A stretch of 64,000 bases of DNA from Klebsiella spallanzanii (GTDB lineage Bacteria; Pseudomonadota; Gammaproteobacteria; Enterobacterales; Enterobacteriaceae), in contig NZ_CABGGS010000007.1 of assembly GCF_902158555.1 (NCBI RefSeq), forward strand, positions 1 through 64,000. The letters are read 5' to 3'. Below are positions 8,173 to 18,613 of this stretch, piece after piece. A program made the position numbers and the translations under genes. Position 1 is the stretch's first letter; every line of letters begins with the position of its first letter. The notes under the pieces are model-generated. The model saw only the letters and a list, made by a program, of their open reading frames with translations, ran no database searches and was not told the origin of the DNA.

Positions 8173-9127
8173 ACAAGACTCAGATTATGCGCTGCTGACA
8201 GAAATTGCCGTGGCTTATTACGATCAGGAACAAACCCAGGAAGAGATTGCAAAGCGCTTTGGTATCTCGCGCATTAAGGTCGGACGTTTGCTGAAGAAAG
8301 CCCGTCATGAAGGGATTGTCGAGATCAGCGTGAAATATCATCCGGTCTTCAGCTCGCAGATAGAGCAGCAGTTTATTTCCCATTTCGGAATCAAACGCGC
8401 GCTTATCGCCTTAGACCATCACGACGAGGATGAACAGCGCCAGCAGGTGGCGGCGCTGGTCAGCAACTATCTGGCCGGGATCCTCAAAAATGATATGACC
8501 GTGACCGTTGGCCAGGGACGCAATGTCGCCGCCGTCGCTAACCACGTGGGGATTTTCCCGGAACGCAACTGTCGCTTTATTTGCGGTATCGGCGGAACCA
8601 AGCGCGATAACCAGCTGATCGATGCCGATCACATCAGTCGAAACCTGGCGCGCAAATTTAACGGCTTTAGCGAAACGCTGTACGCTCCAGCCTACGTCGA
8701 AACCCCGGAGCTGCGTTCAGCATTTATGCAAAACCGGCTGATTAAAGCTACGCTCGAACAGGCCAGCAAGGCGGATGTTGCCATTATTGGCCTCGGCGAT
8801 ATGAACGAAAACAGCTTTATGGTGCAGCTGGGCTGGTTCTCACCGCAGGAGATAGCCACCGCTCGTCAGGAACAAGGCGTGGTGGGCGATCTCGCGGGCT
8901 ATAGCTTTTTCAATATTCAGGGCACGCCGGTTGATACGGTGATGAATGATCGGGTTATTGGCCTGAGCCTTGAACAACTGCGCACCATCCCCTGCGTGAT
9001 TGCCATTGCTTCGGAAAGCACCAAAGCGACGGCGATCCTCGGCGCGCTGCGCACCGGCGTGATTGACGTGCTGGCGACCAGCGCATCAAATGCCCGGGCA
9101 GTGATTAACATGCAGAAAGCGTTATAA
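8165..9127 (+). CDS. SorC/DeoR-type sugar-binding transcriptional regulator
   Basis: Predicted repressor or activator of 320 residues, starting at ATG 8165 (MTEQDSDYALL); a longer open frame from 8054 overlaps the isomerase gene and has no homology. The N-terminal helix-turn-helix is at about residues 12-50 (YYDQEQTQEEIAKRFGISR). The rest is the SorC effector domain related to sugar-phosphate isomerases, with VTVGQGRNVAAVA, GIGGTK and VIGLSLEQLRTIP. Brucella EryD, which controls the erythritol operon, belongs to the same family. It follows the EryH-type gene and probably controls both divergent operons through sites in 7084-7328. The effector is unknown; a tetrulose or tetronate phosphate would fit. 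Confidence 0.88.
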   Translation: MTEQDSDYALLTEIAVAYYDQEQTQEEIAKRFGISRIKVGRLLKKARHEGIVEISVKYHPVFSSQIEQQFISHFGIKRALIALDHHDEDEQRQQVAALVSNYLAGILKNDMTVTVGQGRNVAAVANHVGIFPERNCRFICGIGGTKRDNQLIDADHISRNLARKFNGFSETLYAPAYVETPELRSAFMQNRLIKATLEQASKADVAIIGLGDMNENSFMVQLGWFSPQEIATARQEQGVVGDLAGYSFFNIQGTPVDTVMNDRVIGLSLEQLRTIPCVIAIASESTKATAILGALRTGVIDVLATSASNARAVINMQKAL

Positions 9128-9130
9128 AAA

Positions 9131-9150
9131 AAGGGCGCCGCGGCGCCCTT
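9131..9150. terminator. Bidirectional hairpin terminator
   Basis: AAGGGCGCCGCGGCGCCCTT is a perfect palindrome right after the SorC regulator stop. On the minus strand it is followed by a run of T (bases 9125-9132 are A-rich on the plus strand), so it can also end the leftward AlsE/PTS operon. A second hairpin, GCACTCCCCGGAGTGC, is at 9162-9177, followed by a CCCCG/CGGGG pair near 9193-9206. Confidence 0.7.
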
Positions 9151-9261
9151 AAGCAATAATCGCACTCCCCGGAGTGCGGCGCTACCCGACATCCCCGCCC
9201 CCGGGGCTAACAAAACCATTATGGCTGCAACTCGACGAATATCAGGAAGCAAAGAGAAGGG

Positions 9262-9370
9262 TTACAGCATCCTCAACGCCACTGTTGCCATTCGGTAAAA
9301 CAGAAAGCCGGACCGGTTAAATAGACCTCTGCTTAAACGTATATCTACGTGCCGATTGAGGATGCTGTAA
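9262..9370. repeat. 109-bp element bounded by perfect 15-bp inverted repeats
   Basis: TTACAGCATCCTCAA at 9262-9276 is matched by its exact reverse complement at 9356-9370, with 79 bp between. It has no coding capacity and no evident target duplication. It ends 3 bp from the AlsE-type stop codon. It could be a miniature transposable element or a long-range stem in the 3' end of the leftward transcript. Identity is unknown. Confidence 0.6.
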
Positions 9371-9373
9371 ATT

Positions 9374-10051
9374 TTATGCGCTGACCTCGCGCTCGAAAAT
9401 CGCCATCATATTATCCCAGGCATCGCCCACGTCTTCCGCCAGAGAAAATAGCCCGGATGTGCCGACAATAAAGACATCAACGCCTGTTTGAGCTATCTCT
9501 CCGAAAGTCTTCTCATTGCAGGAGCCATCAATCTCCGTCAAATAGTGCCAGCCGTTCTCTTCGCGCATGGCAATCAGCTGTTTAATCTTATTCAGCGATT
9601 CCGGGATAAATTTCTGCCCGGCATAGCCTGGATCCACCGACATCACCGTCACTTTATCGAGCAGATGCGCATACTCTTTGATAGCTTCCGCCGGCGTCGC
9701 CGGGTTCAGCACCACGCCACAGCGGCGGCCTGCATCTTTAATCTGGTTCAGTAAACGGAAGATTTTGTTATTCGCCGTCTCAGGATGGAAGCTGATAATG
9801 TCCGCCCCCGCCTCAAGACACATCGGAATAATATCTTCCGGGTGGTTCACCATCAGATGCACATCAACAGGCACATCGGTTATCTTTTTCAGATTCTCGA
9901 TAAAGAACGGCGACAGCGTGATGTTTCTGACGTAGTTGCCGTCCATAATGTCGACGTGATAGAAATCTGCCCTGCCGTTCATCGCCGTAATCTGCTCTCT
10001 GAACTGGGTTAAATCCATGCACATCAACGAGGGCGAAAATTTAGCTACCAT
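9374..10051 (-). CDS. Ribulose/allulose-phosphate 3-epimerase, AlsE-like
   Basis: TIM-barrel epimerase of 225 residues from the RPE family, closer to E. coli D-allulose-6-phosphate 3-epimerase AlsE than to Rpe. AlsE-like features are the SPSLMCMDL start and the EIDGSCNEKTF stretch. Metal ligands H32 and D34 (YHVDIMDG), H65 (VHLMVN) and D175 (EIDGS) are all present, with SVDPGYAGQKF and FIVGTSGLF. It is the last gene of a leftward operon after an Ula-type PTS, so it probably epimerises the sugar phosphate the PTS delivers, a ketohexose or ketopentose phosphate. The precise substrate is not determinable here. Confidence 0.87.
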   Translation of the reverse strand: MVAKFSPSLMCMDLTQFREQITAMNGRADFYHVDIMDGNYVRNITLSPFFIENLKKITDVPVDVHLMVNHPEDIIPMCLEAGADIISFHPETANNKIFRLLNQIKDAGRRCGVVLNPATPAEAIKEYAHLLDKVTVMSVDPGYAGQKFIPESLNKIKQLIAMREENGWHYLTEIDGSCNEKTFGEIAQTGVDVFIVGTSGLFSLAEDVGDAWDNMMAIFEREVSA

Positions 10052-10073
10052 ACCCCACCTCCCAAAAAATCAA

Positions 10074-11336
10074 TTAATTAAACCAGGCTACAACGTGTCC
10101 GAGCACGATGCCGACCACGCCGAAATCCGCATCACCGAAGGTGGTGGATGCAAAGCCCAGGTCGCCCATCAGCGGCAGAAGAATGGCCGGTAAGAAAGAA
10201 ATCAGTAAACCTTGCGCAAACGCGCCGGCGATGGCGCCGCGGCGGCCGCCGCAAATATTGCCGTACACGCCCGCCGTTGCGCCGCAGAAGAAATGCGGGA
10301 CCAGGCCGGGAACTATTACGCTCAGGCCAAACAGCGGGCACAGGAACATGCTTACCAGACCGGCGGCAAAGCTTGATAAGAAGCCAACGATGACCGCATT
10401 CGGCGCGAACGGGAATACCGTTGGGCAATCGAGCGCCGGTTTAGCGTCCTTAACCAGTTTATCGGCGATACCTTTAAAGGCTGGGACGATTTCGGCGATC
10501 ACCATGCGCACACCCGCAAGAATGATCCATACCCCGGCGGCAAAGGTCAGCGACTGAATAATGGCGAAGATAATGAAGTTCTGACCACCGCTGATGCTGG
10601 TTTCAACAAACGATTTCCCTGCCACCAGAACCAGAATCAGGAACAGAATCATCATGGTCAGCGAGATAGCTACCGATGAGTCACGCAGGAAGTTCAGCGA
10701 TTTAGGAACCTTCAGTTCTTCAATCGACGGGCTGCCTTTACCTACCGCTTTGCCGACCAACGCCGACAGCAGATAGCCGGTTGAACCGAAGTGTCCCAGC
10801 GCCAGATCGTCAGTACCGGTAATTTTACGGGTAAATGGCTGCAGGATTGCCGGTGAAACCACCATCATTGCGCCGAGGATCACCGCACCGATGGCCACAA
10901 CCCAAAAAGGAGACAGGCCACCAACGGAGAGGATCACCGCCAGCATCGCCGACATATACAGCGTATGGTGGCCGGTCAAAAAGATATATTTCAGCGGGGT
11001 AATGCGCGCCAGCACGATGTTAAACAGCATCCCCAGCACCATAATCATCGCGGTCGCCGTACCGTAGTTCTTCTGCGCCAGCGCGGCCATCGCATCGGTG
11101 TTGGGCACCACGCCCTGAATATGGAATGAGTGTTCAAACAGCTGGCTGAAGGTTGTTAACGTGGTGGCGATAATCGCCGCACCGGATGTTAATATCACAA
11201 AACCCATAATCGTTTTCAGGGTTCCGGAAATAACATCAGAAATAGCCTTTTTCTGTAATAACAAACCGATTAAAGAAAAAAGACCGACCAGTATCGCTGG
11301 TGTGCCAAGCACATCATGAATAATAAACTGCAGCAT
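10074..11336 (-). CDS. PTS EIIC, ascorbate (UlaA/SgaT) family
   Basis: Polytopic inner-membrane permease of 420 residues, somewhat shorter than E. coli UlaA (465). Family features: the N-terminal FIIHDVLGTPAILVGLFSLIGLLLQKK with a long conserved first helix, LTGHHTLYMSA, and the GHFGSTGYLLSALVGK loop. About ten hydrophobic segments can be counted. Its EIIB and EIIA partners are the next two genes upstream. Ula-type systems phosphorylate during uptake; L-ascorbate is the known substrate, but the operon lacks ulaD/E/F-type enzymes and has an AlsE-like epimerase instead, so the substrate is probably another sugar or polyol. Confidence 0.88.
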   Translation of the reverse strand: MLQFIIHDVLGTPAILVGLFSLIGLLLQKKAISDVISGTLKTIMGFVILTSGAAIIATTLTTFSQLFEHSFHIQGVVPNTDAMAALAQKNYGTATAMIMVLGMLFNIVLARITPLKYIFLTGHHTLYMSAMLAVILSVGGLSPFWVVAIGAVILGAMMVVSPAILQPFTRKITGTDDLALGHFGSTGYLLSALVGKAVGKGSPSIEELKVPKSLNFLRDSSVAISLTMMILFLILVLVAGKSFVETSISGGQNFIIFAIIQSLTFAAGVWIILAGVRMVIAEIVPAFKGIADKLVKDAKPALDCPTVFPFAPNAVIVGFLSSFAAGLVSMFLCPLFGLSVIVPGLVPHFFCGATAGVYGNICGGRRGAIAGAFAQGLLISFLPAILLPLMGDLGFASTTFGDADFGVVGIVLGHVVAWFN

Positions 11337-11367
11337 AGAATGACTCCGTAGGGCCGCAAGGAATTAA

Positions 11368-11634
11368 TTAAAGGTTATCAACCAGGATTTCTTTAATTTT
11401 GTTATTATCCAGCAGATTATTTAAACCAAAGATCTGAGCGGAATGCCCGGACAGATGCTCCGCAATATCTTTAGCGCTCAAAATAATATCTGCAGATTCG
11501 CTTTTTGCTGAGGTAAGATCGGTATGTGATACCTCCGCCTCTTTACCTAACTCAGCAATAATTTTTTTGACGTTCATTTCAACAATGAAGCTACTGCCTA
11601 AGCCATTACCGCAAACAATCAGAATTTTTTTCAT
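11368..11634 (-). CDS. PTS EIIB, UlaB/lactose-type
   Basis: Small cytoplasmic phosphocarrier, 88 residues from ATG 11634. The phospho-cysteine is C8 in KKILIVCGNGLGSS, the typical P-loop-like EIIB start. An in-frame ATG at 11646 adds four residues, but GAGG at suitable distance favours 11634. It sits between the EIIA and EIIC genes and accepts phosphate from the EIIA to pass to the sugar in the EIIC. Confidence 0.88.
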   Translation of the reverse strand: MKKILIVCGNGLGSSFIVEMNVKKIIAELGKEAEVSHTDLTSAKSESADIILSAKDIAEHLSGHSAQIFGLNNLLDNNKIKEILVDNL

Positions 11635-11645
11635 GACAAACCTCA

Positions 11646-12086
11646 TTATCCATTGATAACACTGTTAATTTCTTCAATTGTCGATGCATTAAGCAGGCTT
11701 TCCAGACGCGCTTCATCGCAGAAAATTTCCGCCAGGGCGGTTATCATCCGAATGTGCTCATCACCAGAAACTGCGCATAGCATAATCACGACATAGATAG
11801 GATCGTTTTCATCAGCATCAAAAGAAACACCCTCTTTAATATGCAGTAAAGATAACCCATTTTTTTTAGCCCCCTGCTCTGGACGAGCATGAGGCATGGC
11901 CAGACCGGGGGCCAGAACATAATACGGGCCTAATTCTTCATGGCTACGAAAAATAGCTTCAATATAATGTTCATTAATTGATTCGTCAGCTAACAAAGGC
12001 TCTGCAGAAATAGTCAAAGCCTGTCTCCAGTCGCTGGCACTATCCACTATTTGAATCTTCTTTTCTGTTAACCAGGTAGAAATCAT
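11646..12086 (-). CDS. PTS EIIA, fructose/mannitol (UlaC-like) type
   Basis: Phosphocarrier of 146 residues. The phospho-histidine is H66 in GLAMPHARPEQG, the classic EIIA-Fru/Mtl motif, followed by the SLLHIKEGVSFDADENDPIYVVIMLCA strand and the C-terminal EIFCDEARLESLLNA. It is the first gene of the leftward PTS operon; its promoter region (12087-12316) is shared with the divergent LacI-family regulator and contains two palindromic operators. It relays phosphate from HPr to the EIIB in the next gene. Confidence 0.88.
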   Translation of the reverse strand: MISTWLTEKKIQIVDSASDWRQALTISAEPLLADESINEHYIEAIFRSHEELGPYYVLAPGLAMPHARPEQGAKKNGLSLLHIKEGVSFDADENDPIYVVIMLCAVSGDEHIRMITALAEIFCDEARLESLLNASTIEEINSVING

Positions 12087-12162
12087 AAATCCCCCGCTCT
12101 ATTTCAATATGGGCCTACTATAGTGGAATACTTTCGTGGGTTACCGTGATCTGCATCTCAAA

Positions 12163-12174
12163 GTTAGCGCTAAC
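12163..12174. promoter_or_regulatory. LacI-family operator O1
   Basis: GTTAGCGCTAAC is a perfect 12-bp palindrome of the central-CG type typical of LacI/GntR-family operators. It lies between the divergent PTS operon and the regulator gene. Confidence 0.75.
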
Positions 12175-12196
12175 ACGATAAAATGTTAAAATACTT

Positions 12197-12208
12197 GTTA
12201 CCGCTAAC
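12197..12208. promoter_or_regulatory. LacI-family operator O2
   Basis: GTTACCGCTAAC differs from O1 at one base and its centre is 34 bp from that of O1, about three helical turns. Two such sites suggest cooperative binding by the regulator encoded at 12317 and control of both divergent promoters. Confidence 0.72.
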
Positions 12209-12316
12209 TTTGTTAACCATACTGATCGTGTCGATACGCATGCGCATTAGTAGTGCCCTGGTCGCCCGCCATCATTTACAATAGGCCAGAGCGATTGGGT
12301 AAACAGGAGGAAATCA

Positions 12317-13375
12317 GTGCAGACGTTACAAACGGATGACGGCGCAAAAGAAAAACGCAGAAAGAACACCGGCAAAATCACGCTGGCAGAAGTCGCAAAG
12401 CTGGTGGGCGTCAGTACCATGACCGTATCCCGCGCGTTACGCATGCCTGAAAAGGTCAACCCAGAGCTACGCACGCGTATTGAAGCCGCAGTCAGCGAAC
12501 TTGGCTATGTACCCAATTTGCAGGCTCGCAGCCTGGCCTCGGCTGATTCAACGCTGGTAATGGGCGTCGTCCCCTCTTTCTCATCGCCCGGTTTTATCGC
12601 CGCCTCAGAAACGCTGCAAACCGTCCTCGCTTCACGCGGCTATACCATGATGTTTATCGAGTCCGGCCAGGGCGGGCAAAGTGAGGAGAAGGCTTTTCAG
12701 CAGATGCTGGCCTATAATCCTGCGGCAATTGTTCAATTCAATATCGATAACATTGACAGCTGTTCGCAGATGCTGATGAATGCCGGTATACCGATGGTGG
12801 AAATCGGCGCAATTAATCGCGAGACGGCCGGCGTCAGCGTCGGGGTAGACTACTCCGCAGCGCTAAAAAAACTGGTTTCTTCGTTGGCTCAGGCGGGCTA
12901 TAAAAACCTTGGTTTACTCTGCACAGCGTCAAACAATCTGATGTTCAAGCAGGTATTAAGCGGCTGGAATAGCGCGATGCTCTCTATCAACCACTCCCCA
13001 CACCGGGTGGTAACGCCGCATTTACCTTCTGGGATCACCACTGGCTTTAACCTGTTGAACGATATTCGCATCACCTGGCCCGAACTGGATGCGCTGATCT
13101 GTACCTCAGACGAACTGGCTTGCGGCTGTATTATGGCCTGTCATAACGCGGGGATTAAGGTGCCGGATACGCTGGCGCTGGCCAGCCTGAGCGGCGGTAC
13201 GCTGGCAGCGGTCTGCTCGCCTGCATTAACGGCGGTAGAGTTTCCGTGGAGTGAAGCGGGTACCATTGCGGGTAAAACGCTGCTGGATTTGCTGACAGGA
13301 AATACGCCGGAGAGCGCCATTGAGCTACCCTCCAGCTTGAAAGTTCGCGCCAGCAGCAGAAAGCCGCAGCGTTAA
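12317..13375 (+). CDS. LacI-family transcriptional regulator (GntR-like)
   Basis: Repressor of 352 residues. The start is GTG at 12317, with an ideal AGGAGG at 12305-12310 six bases upstream. The LacI helix-turn-helix is at about residues 20-46 ([20 protein letters not shown]), then the hinge ([12 protein letters not shown]) and a periplasmic-binding-protein effector domain. E. coli GntR shows the same style of N-terminal extension. It most likely controls the divergent Ula-type PTS and AlsE-like operon through operators at 12163 and 12197. Its stop codon overlaps the cobB stop on the other strand. The inducer is unknown. Confidence 0.9.
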   Translation: MQTLQTDDGAKEKRRKNTGKITLAEVAKLVGVSTMTVSRALRMPEKVNPELRTRIEAAVSELGYVPNLQARSLASADSTLVMGVVPSFSSPGFIAASETLQTVLASRGYTMMFIESGQGGQSEEKAFQQMLAYNPAAIVQFNIDNIDSCSQMLMNAGIPMVEIGAINRETAGVSVGVDYSAALKKLVSSLAQAGYKNLGLLCTASNNLMFKQVLSGWNSAMLSINHSPHRVVTPHLPSGITTGFNLLNDIRITWPELDALICTSDELACGCIMACHNAGIKVPDTLALASLSGGTLAAVCSPALTAVEFPWSEAGTIAGKTLLDLLTGNTPESAIELPSSLKVRASSRKPQR

Positions 13376-14196
13376 AACCCCTTTAACAGCTTGCCGATAA
13401 ATTCCGGCACGACTACGCTTGCCAGGCCGTAGTGTTTTTCGGCAAACTCACTGCCCACCTGGCTTGGCTCAAGGTTTAGCTCAATCGTATGAGCGCCCTG
13501 TAGACGCGCTTCATGAACAAACCCCGCTGCCGGATAAACGTGCCCGGAAGTACCGATAGCGATAAAAATATCGCACTCAGCCAGCGCCAGGTAGATTTCA
13601 TCCATATCCAGCGGCATCTCGCCGAACCACACGACGTGCGGGCGCAGCGGCGCGGGGAACTGGCAGCAGTGACATTTATCTTCCGTCGTCACATCGCCGG
13701 TCCACTCCAGCACCTGACCGCTCCACGAGCAGCGCACCTTCAGCAGCTCACCGTGCATATGAATCACCCGACGGTTGCCCGCGCGCTCATGCAGATTATC
13801 AATATTCTGGGTAACCAACAGAAAATGGTCGCCCAGCGCCTCTTCCAGCCGCGCCAGCGCCTGATGCGCCGCATTAGGTACAATATCCGGGCTTTGCAGC
13901 TGGCGGCGACGGTCGTTATAAAACGCCTGCACCAGCGCCGGGTCGCGGGCAAAGCCTTCCGGCGTCGCCACATCTTCCACCCGATGTTCTTCCCACAGAC
14001 CATCGGCGGCGCGGAAGGTTTTAATTCCCGACTCCGCCGAGATACCCGCGCCGGTTAATACCACGACTCTTGGTTTTTCCATCGCTTCAGGGGTCTCCTT
14101 ATCTTCACCGAAGAAAATCCGCTGACGCAGACGGTCTCGTAACCGGCGTTTATTGCGGCGAAATCGGCTTAATCGATGTGAGCGGCGCGACTGCAT
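13372..14196 (-). CDS. cobB: NAD-dependent protein deacylase (sirtuin) CobB
   Basis: Removes acetyl and succinyl groups from lysines, using NAD. At 274 residues this is the long form with the basic N-terminal extension ([20 protein letters not shown]) known from enteric CobB. NAD-binding [10 protein letters not shown] and [12 protein letters not shown], catalytic H148 in HMHGE, and a zinc Cys set (C..., then KCHCCQF) are present. The C-terminus is shorter than in E. coli. It follows nagK in the same direction, as in E. coli, and its stop codon overlaps that of the LacI-type regulator, marking the edge between core and accessory DNA. Confidence 0.95.
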   Translation of the reverse strand: MQSRRSHRLSRFRRNKRRLRDRLRQRIFFGEDKETPEAMEKPRVVVLTGAGISAESGIKTFRAADGLWEEHRVEDVATPEGFARDPALVQAFYNDRRRQLQSPDIVPNAAHQALARLEEALGDHFLLVTQNIDNLHERAGNRRVIHMHGELLKVRCSWSGQVLEWTGDVTTEDKCHCCQFPAPLRPHVVWFGEMPLDMDEIYLALAECDIFIAIGTSGHVYPAAGFVHEARLQGAHTIELNLEPSQVGSEFAEKHYGLASVVVPEFIGKLLKGF

Positions 14197-14210
14197 AGCT
14201 ACCTCTGTGT

Positions 14211-15122
14211 TTAATGAGTCAGATGAAGGAAGGCCGCACCGCGCATACCTCCGGCATCGCCATGACGCGCGCGCTCGATGCGCAGTACGCTGGCAACAGG
14301 GAGCAGATGTCGCGGCAGGCGCTGCGCCAGCCCTTCGGTTATTGCAGTAAAGTTAGACAATCCTCCGCCAAGCACCAGCAGATCCGGGTCAACAATCGTC
14401 AAAATATTGCCCAGGCACACCGCCAGCAGGTCGAGATAACGCTCGACGTGTTCACGCGCCTTCACATCACCCTGCTGCCAGAGCGCGACGATGTCGGGCG
14501 AGGTTAAGGATTGGTGGTAAAAATGTTCGTACAGCCAGGCGAAACCGCGACCAGAAAGGTAATTTTCAATGCAGCCCAGTTGGCCACAGCCGCAGCGGGT
14601 GAGTGGAAAATCACGCCCCACCACTTCCAGCGCATCCACCGGCAGGCGGATGTGGCCGAATTCGCCGGTAATATAGCGATGCCCGGTAATCGATTTACCG
14701 TTGAGTACCAAACCGCCACCCACGCCGGTGCCGAGGATCATTCCCATTACCAGCGGGTATTGCGTAAATTCGTCGTCCCACGCTTCGGAAAGCGCAAAAC
14801 AGTTAGCGTCGTTATCAAGGCGCACGTCGCGCCCCAGACGCTCGCTCAGATCGGCCCGCAGTCGCCTGCCGCTGGCGGCAGGAACGTTAGCGGCATACAG
14901 CGTGCCATCTTCCGTTTCCGGCATTCCCGGAATACCAATGCCCACCGAGCCCTGGCTACCGAAGCGTTGGTCGGCTTCCTGTACCAGCGCTTCCACCGCC
15001 AGCAAAAAAGCCTCGTAGCTCTCTTTTGGCGTAGCAACGCGTTTTTCCCACTGCAGCCGCCGCTGTTTATCAAATACGCCCAGCGCTATCTTGCTGCCGC
15101 CAATGTCAAATCCATAGTACAT
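14211..15122 (-). CDS. nagK: N-acetylglucosamine kinase NagK
   Basis: ROK-family kinase (303 residues) that phosphorylates N-acetylglucosamine from murein recycling with ATP. Seen: N-terminal [15 protein letters not shown], the catalytic [14 protein letters not shown]-site [12 protein letters not shown], and the zinc site made by FGHIRLP and [17 protein letters not shown]. It lies 14 bp upstream of cobB in the conserved nagK-cobB pair. It works with NagZ, encoded at 29896-30918. Confidence 0.95.
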   Translation of the reverse strand: MYYGFDIGGSKIALGVFDKQRRLQWEKRVATPKESYEAFLLAVEALVQEADQRFGSQGSVGIGIPGMPETEDGTLYAANVPAASGRRLRADLSERLGRDVRLDNDANCFALSEAWDDEFTQYPLVMGMILGTGVGGGLVLNGKSITGHRYITGEFGHIRLPVDALEVVGRDFPLTRCGCGQLGCIENYLSGRGFAWLYEHFYHQSLTSPDIVALWQQGDVKAREHVERYLDLLAVCLGNILTIVDPDLLVLGGGLSNFTAITEGLAQRLPRHLLPVASVLRIERARHGDAGGMRGAAFLHLTH

Positions 15123-15170
15123 TTCAGCAATTCCTCTTGAGTCGTCAGCAAAGCCGACGATGACGATAAA

Positions 15171-16414
15171 TTACTGGCCACTCAGCACCCTCGCCGGGTC
15201 AATGCGGCTGGCGCGGCGGGCGGGATACCAGCTGGCCAGCAAACTCAGCAACAGTGCCGTCACCAGCACGTAAACGACGTCCAGCCAGTGCAGTTCAGAC
15301 GGCAGGAAGTCAATAAAATAGATGTCGCCGGAGAGGAATTTATGCCCGATCAGGTCCTCAATCTCGTTAATAATTGAGGTCAGCTTAAACGCGCAGATAA
15401 CGCCAATCGCCACCCCAATCAGGCTCCCTACCGAACCTGCAAGTAAACCATACCATACGAAAATCGCGCGGATCAGGCCGTCTTTCGCGCCAAGCGTGCG
15501 CAGCACCGCAATATCGCCGCTTTTATCTTTCACCGCCATCACCAGGGTTGAGACGATGTTAAAGCAGGCCACTCCTATCACCAGCACCATCGCCAAGTAC
15601 ATAATGGCGCGGATCATCTGAATATCGCGGTACATGTAGCCGTAGGTACCTATCCAGCTTTTGATATAAACGTAACTGTTGGTCACTTCACCCGCATCGC
15701 GCACCAGGGTATTCGCGTGGAACACGTCAGTCACTTTGATGGCGATACCGGTCACGCTGCTGCCCATATCAAGATACTGCTGCGCATCCTGCATCGGGAT
15801 CATGGCAAAACTATGATCGAGCTGGCCGCTGAGCTGTAAAATACCGGTGACGTGGAGCCTGACGCGCTTTGGCTGCAGCAGCTGATGGTCGGCATCAGAG
15901 TTAGGGATCATGATGGAAACCCAGTCACCCTGCTTAACGTGCAGGGCATCGGCAACGCCTTTGCCGAGGATCACCTGCTGCTCCCCGGCTTTAAAACTGG
16001 CCCAGGCATTATTCTGTACAAAGTTTGGCAGTGAACTCAGACGGCTCTCCTGCTGCGGGTCGACGCCTTTCACCTGGATGGCGCGCATGTTGCTGCCGCT
16101 CTCCACCAGCCCGGTGAAGTTAATATACGGCGCTGCAGCAACGATGCCTTTGACCTTTTCAACCTTCGCCAGCGCCTCGCTCCAGTTGTTCCATGGCTGG
16201 TTTACCGGCTCGATTTCACCGTGCGGAACCACCGCCAGAATGCGGTTATTGAGTTCGCGCTCAAAGCCGTTCATCGCGCTCAGGCCGACGATCAATACCG
16301 CTACGCCCAGCGCAATACCGATGGTTGAGATAACCGAAATCAGCGACACCATCCCGCCGCGCCGCCGTCCGCGGCTAAAGCGCAGGGCGATCAATAACGA
16401 TAACGGAGAAGCCA

Positions 16415-16415
<1 letters not shown>
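15171..16415 (-). CDS. lolE: Lipoprotein-releasing ABC transporter permease LolE
   Basis: Inner-membrane permease of 414 residues: one N-terminal transmembrane helix, a large periplasmic MacB-like domain, and three C-terminal helices ending [19 protein letters not shown]. With LolC and LolD it extracts outer-membrane lipoproteins and hands them to LolA. The N-terminal [26 protein letters not shown] block and the [15 protein letters not shown] signature are as in E. coli. The stop of lolD and the start of lolE touch (16415), in keeping with a tight lolCDE operon. Confidence 0.95.
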
Positions 16416-18613
<2,198 letters not shown>

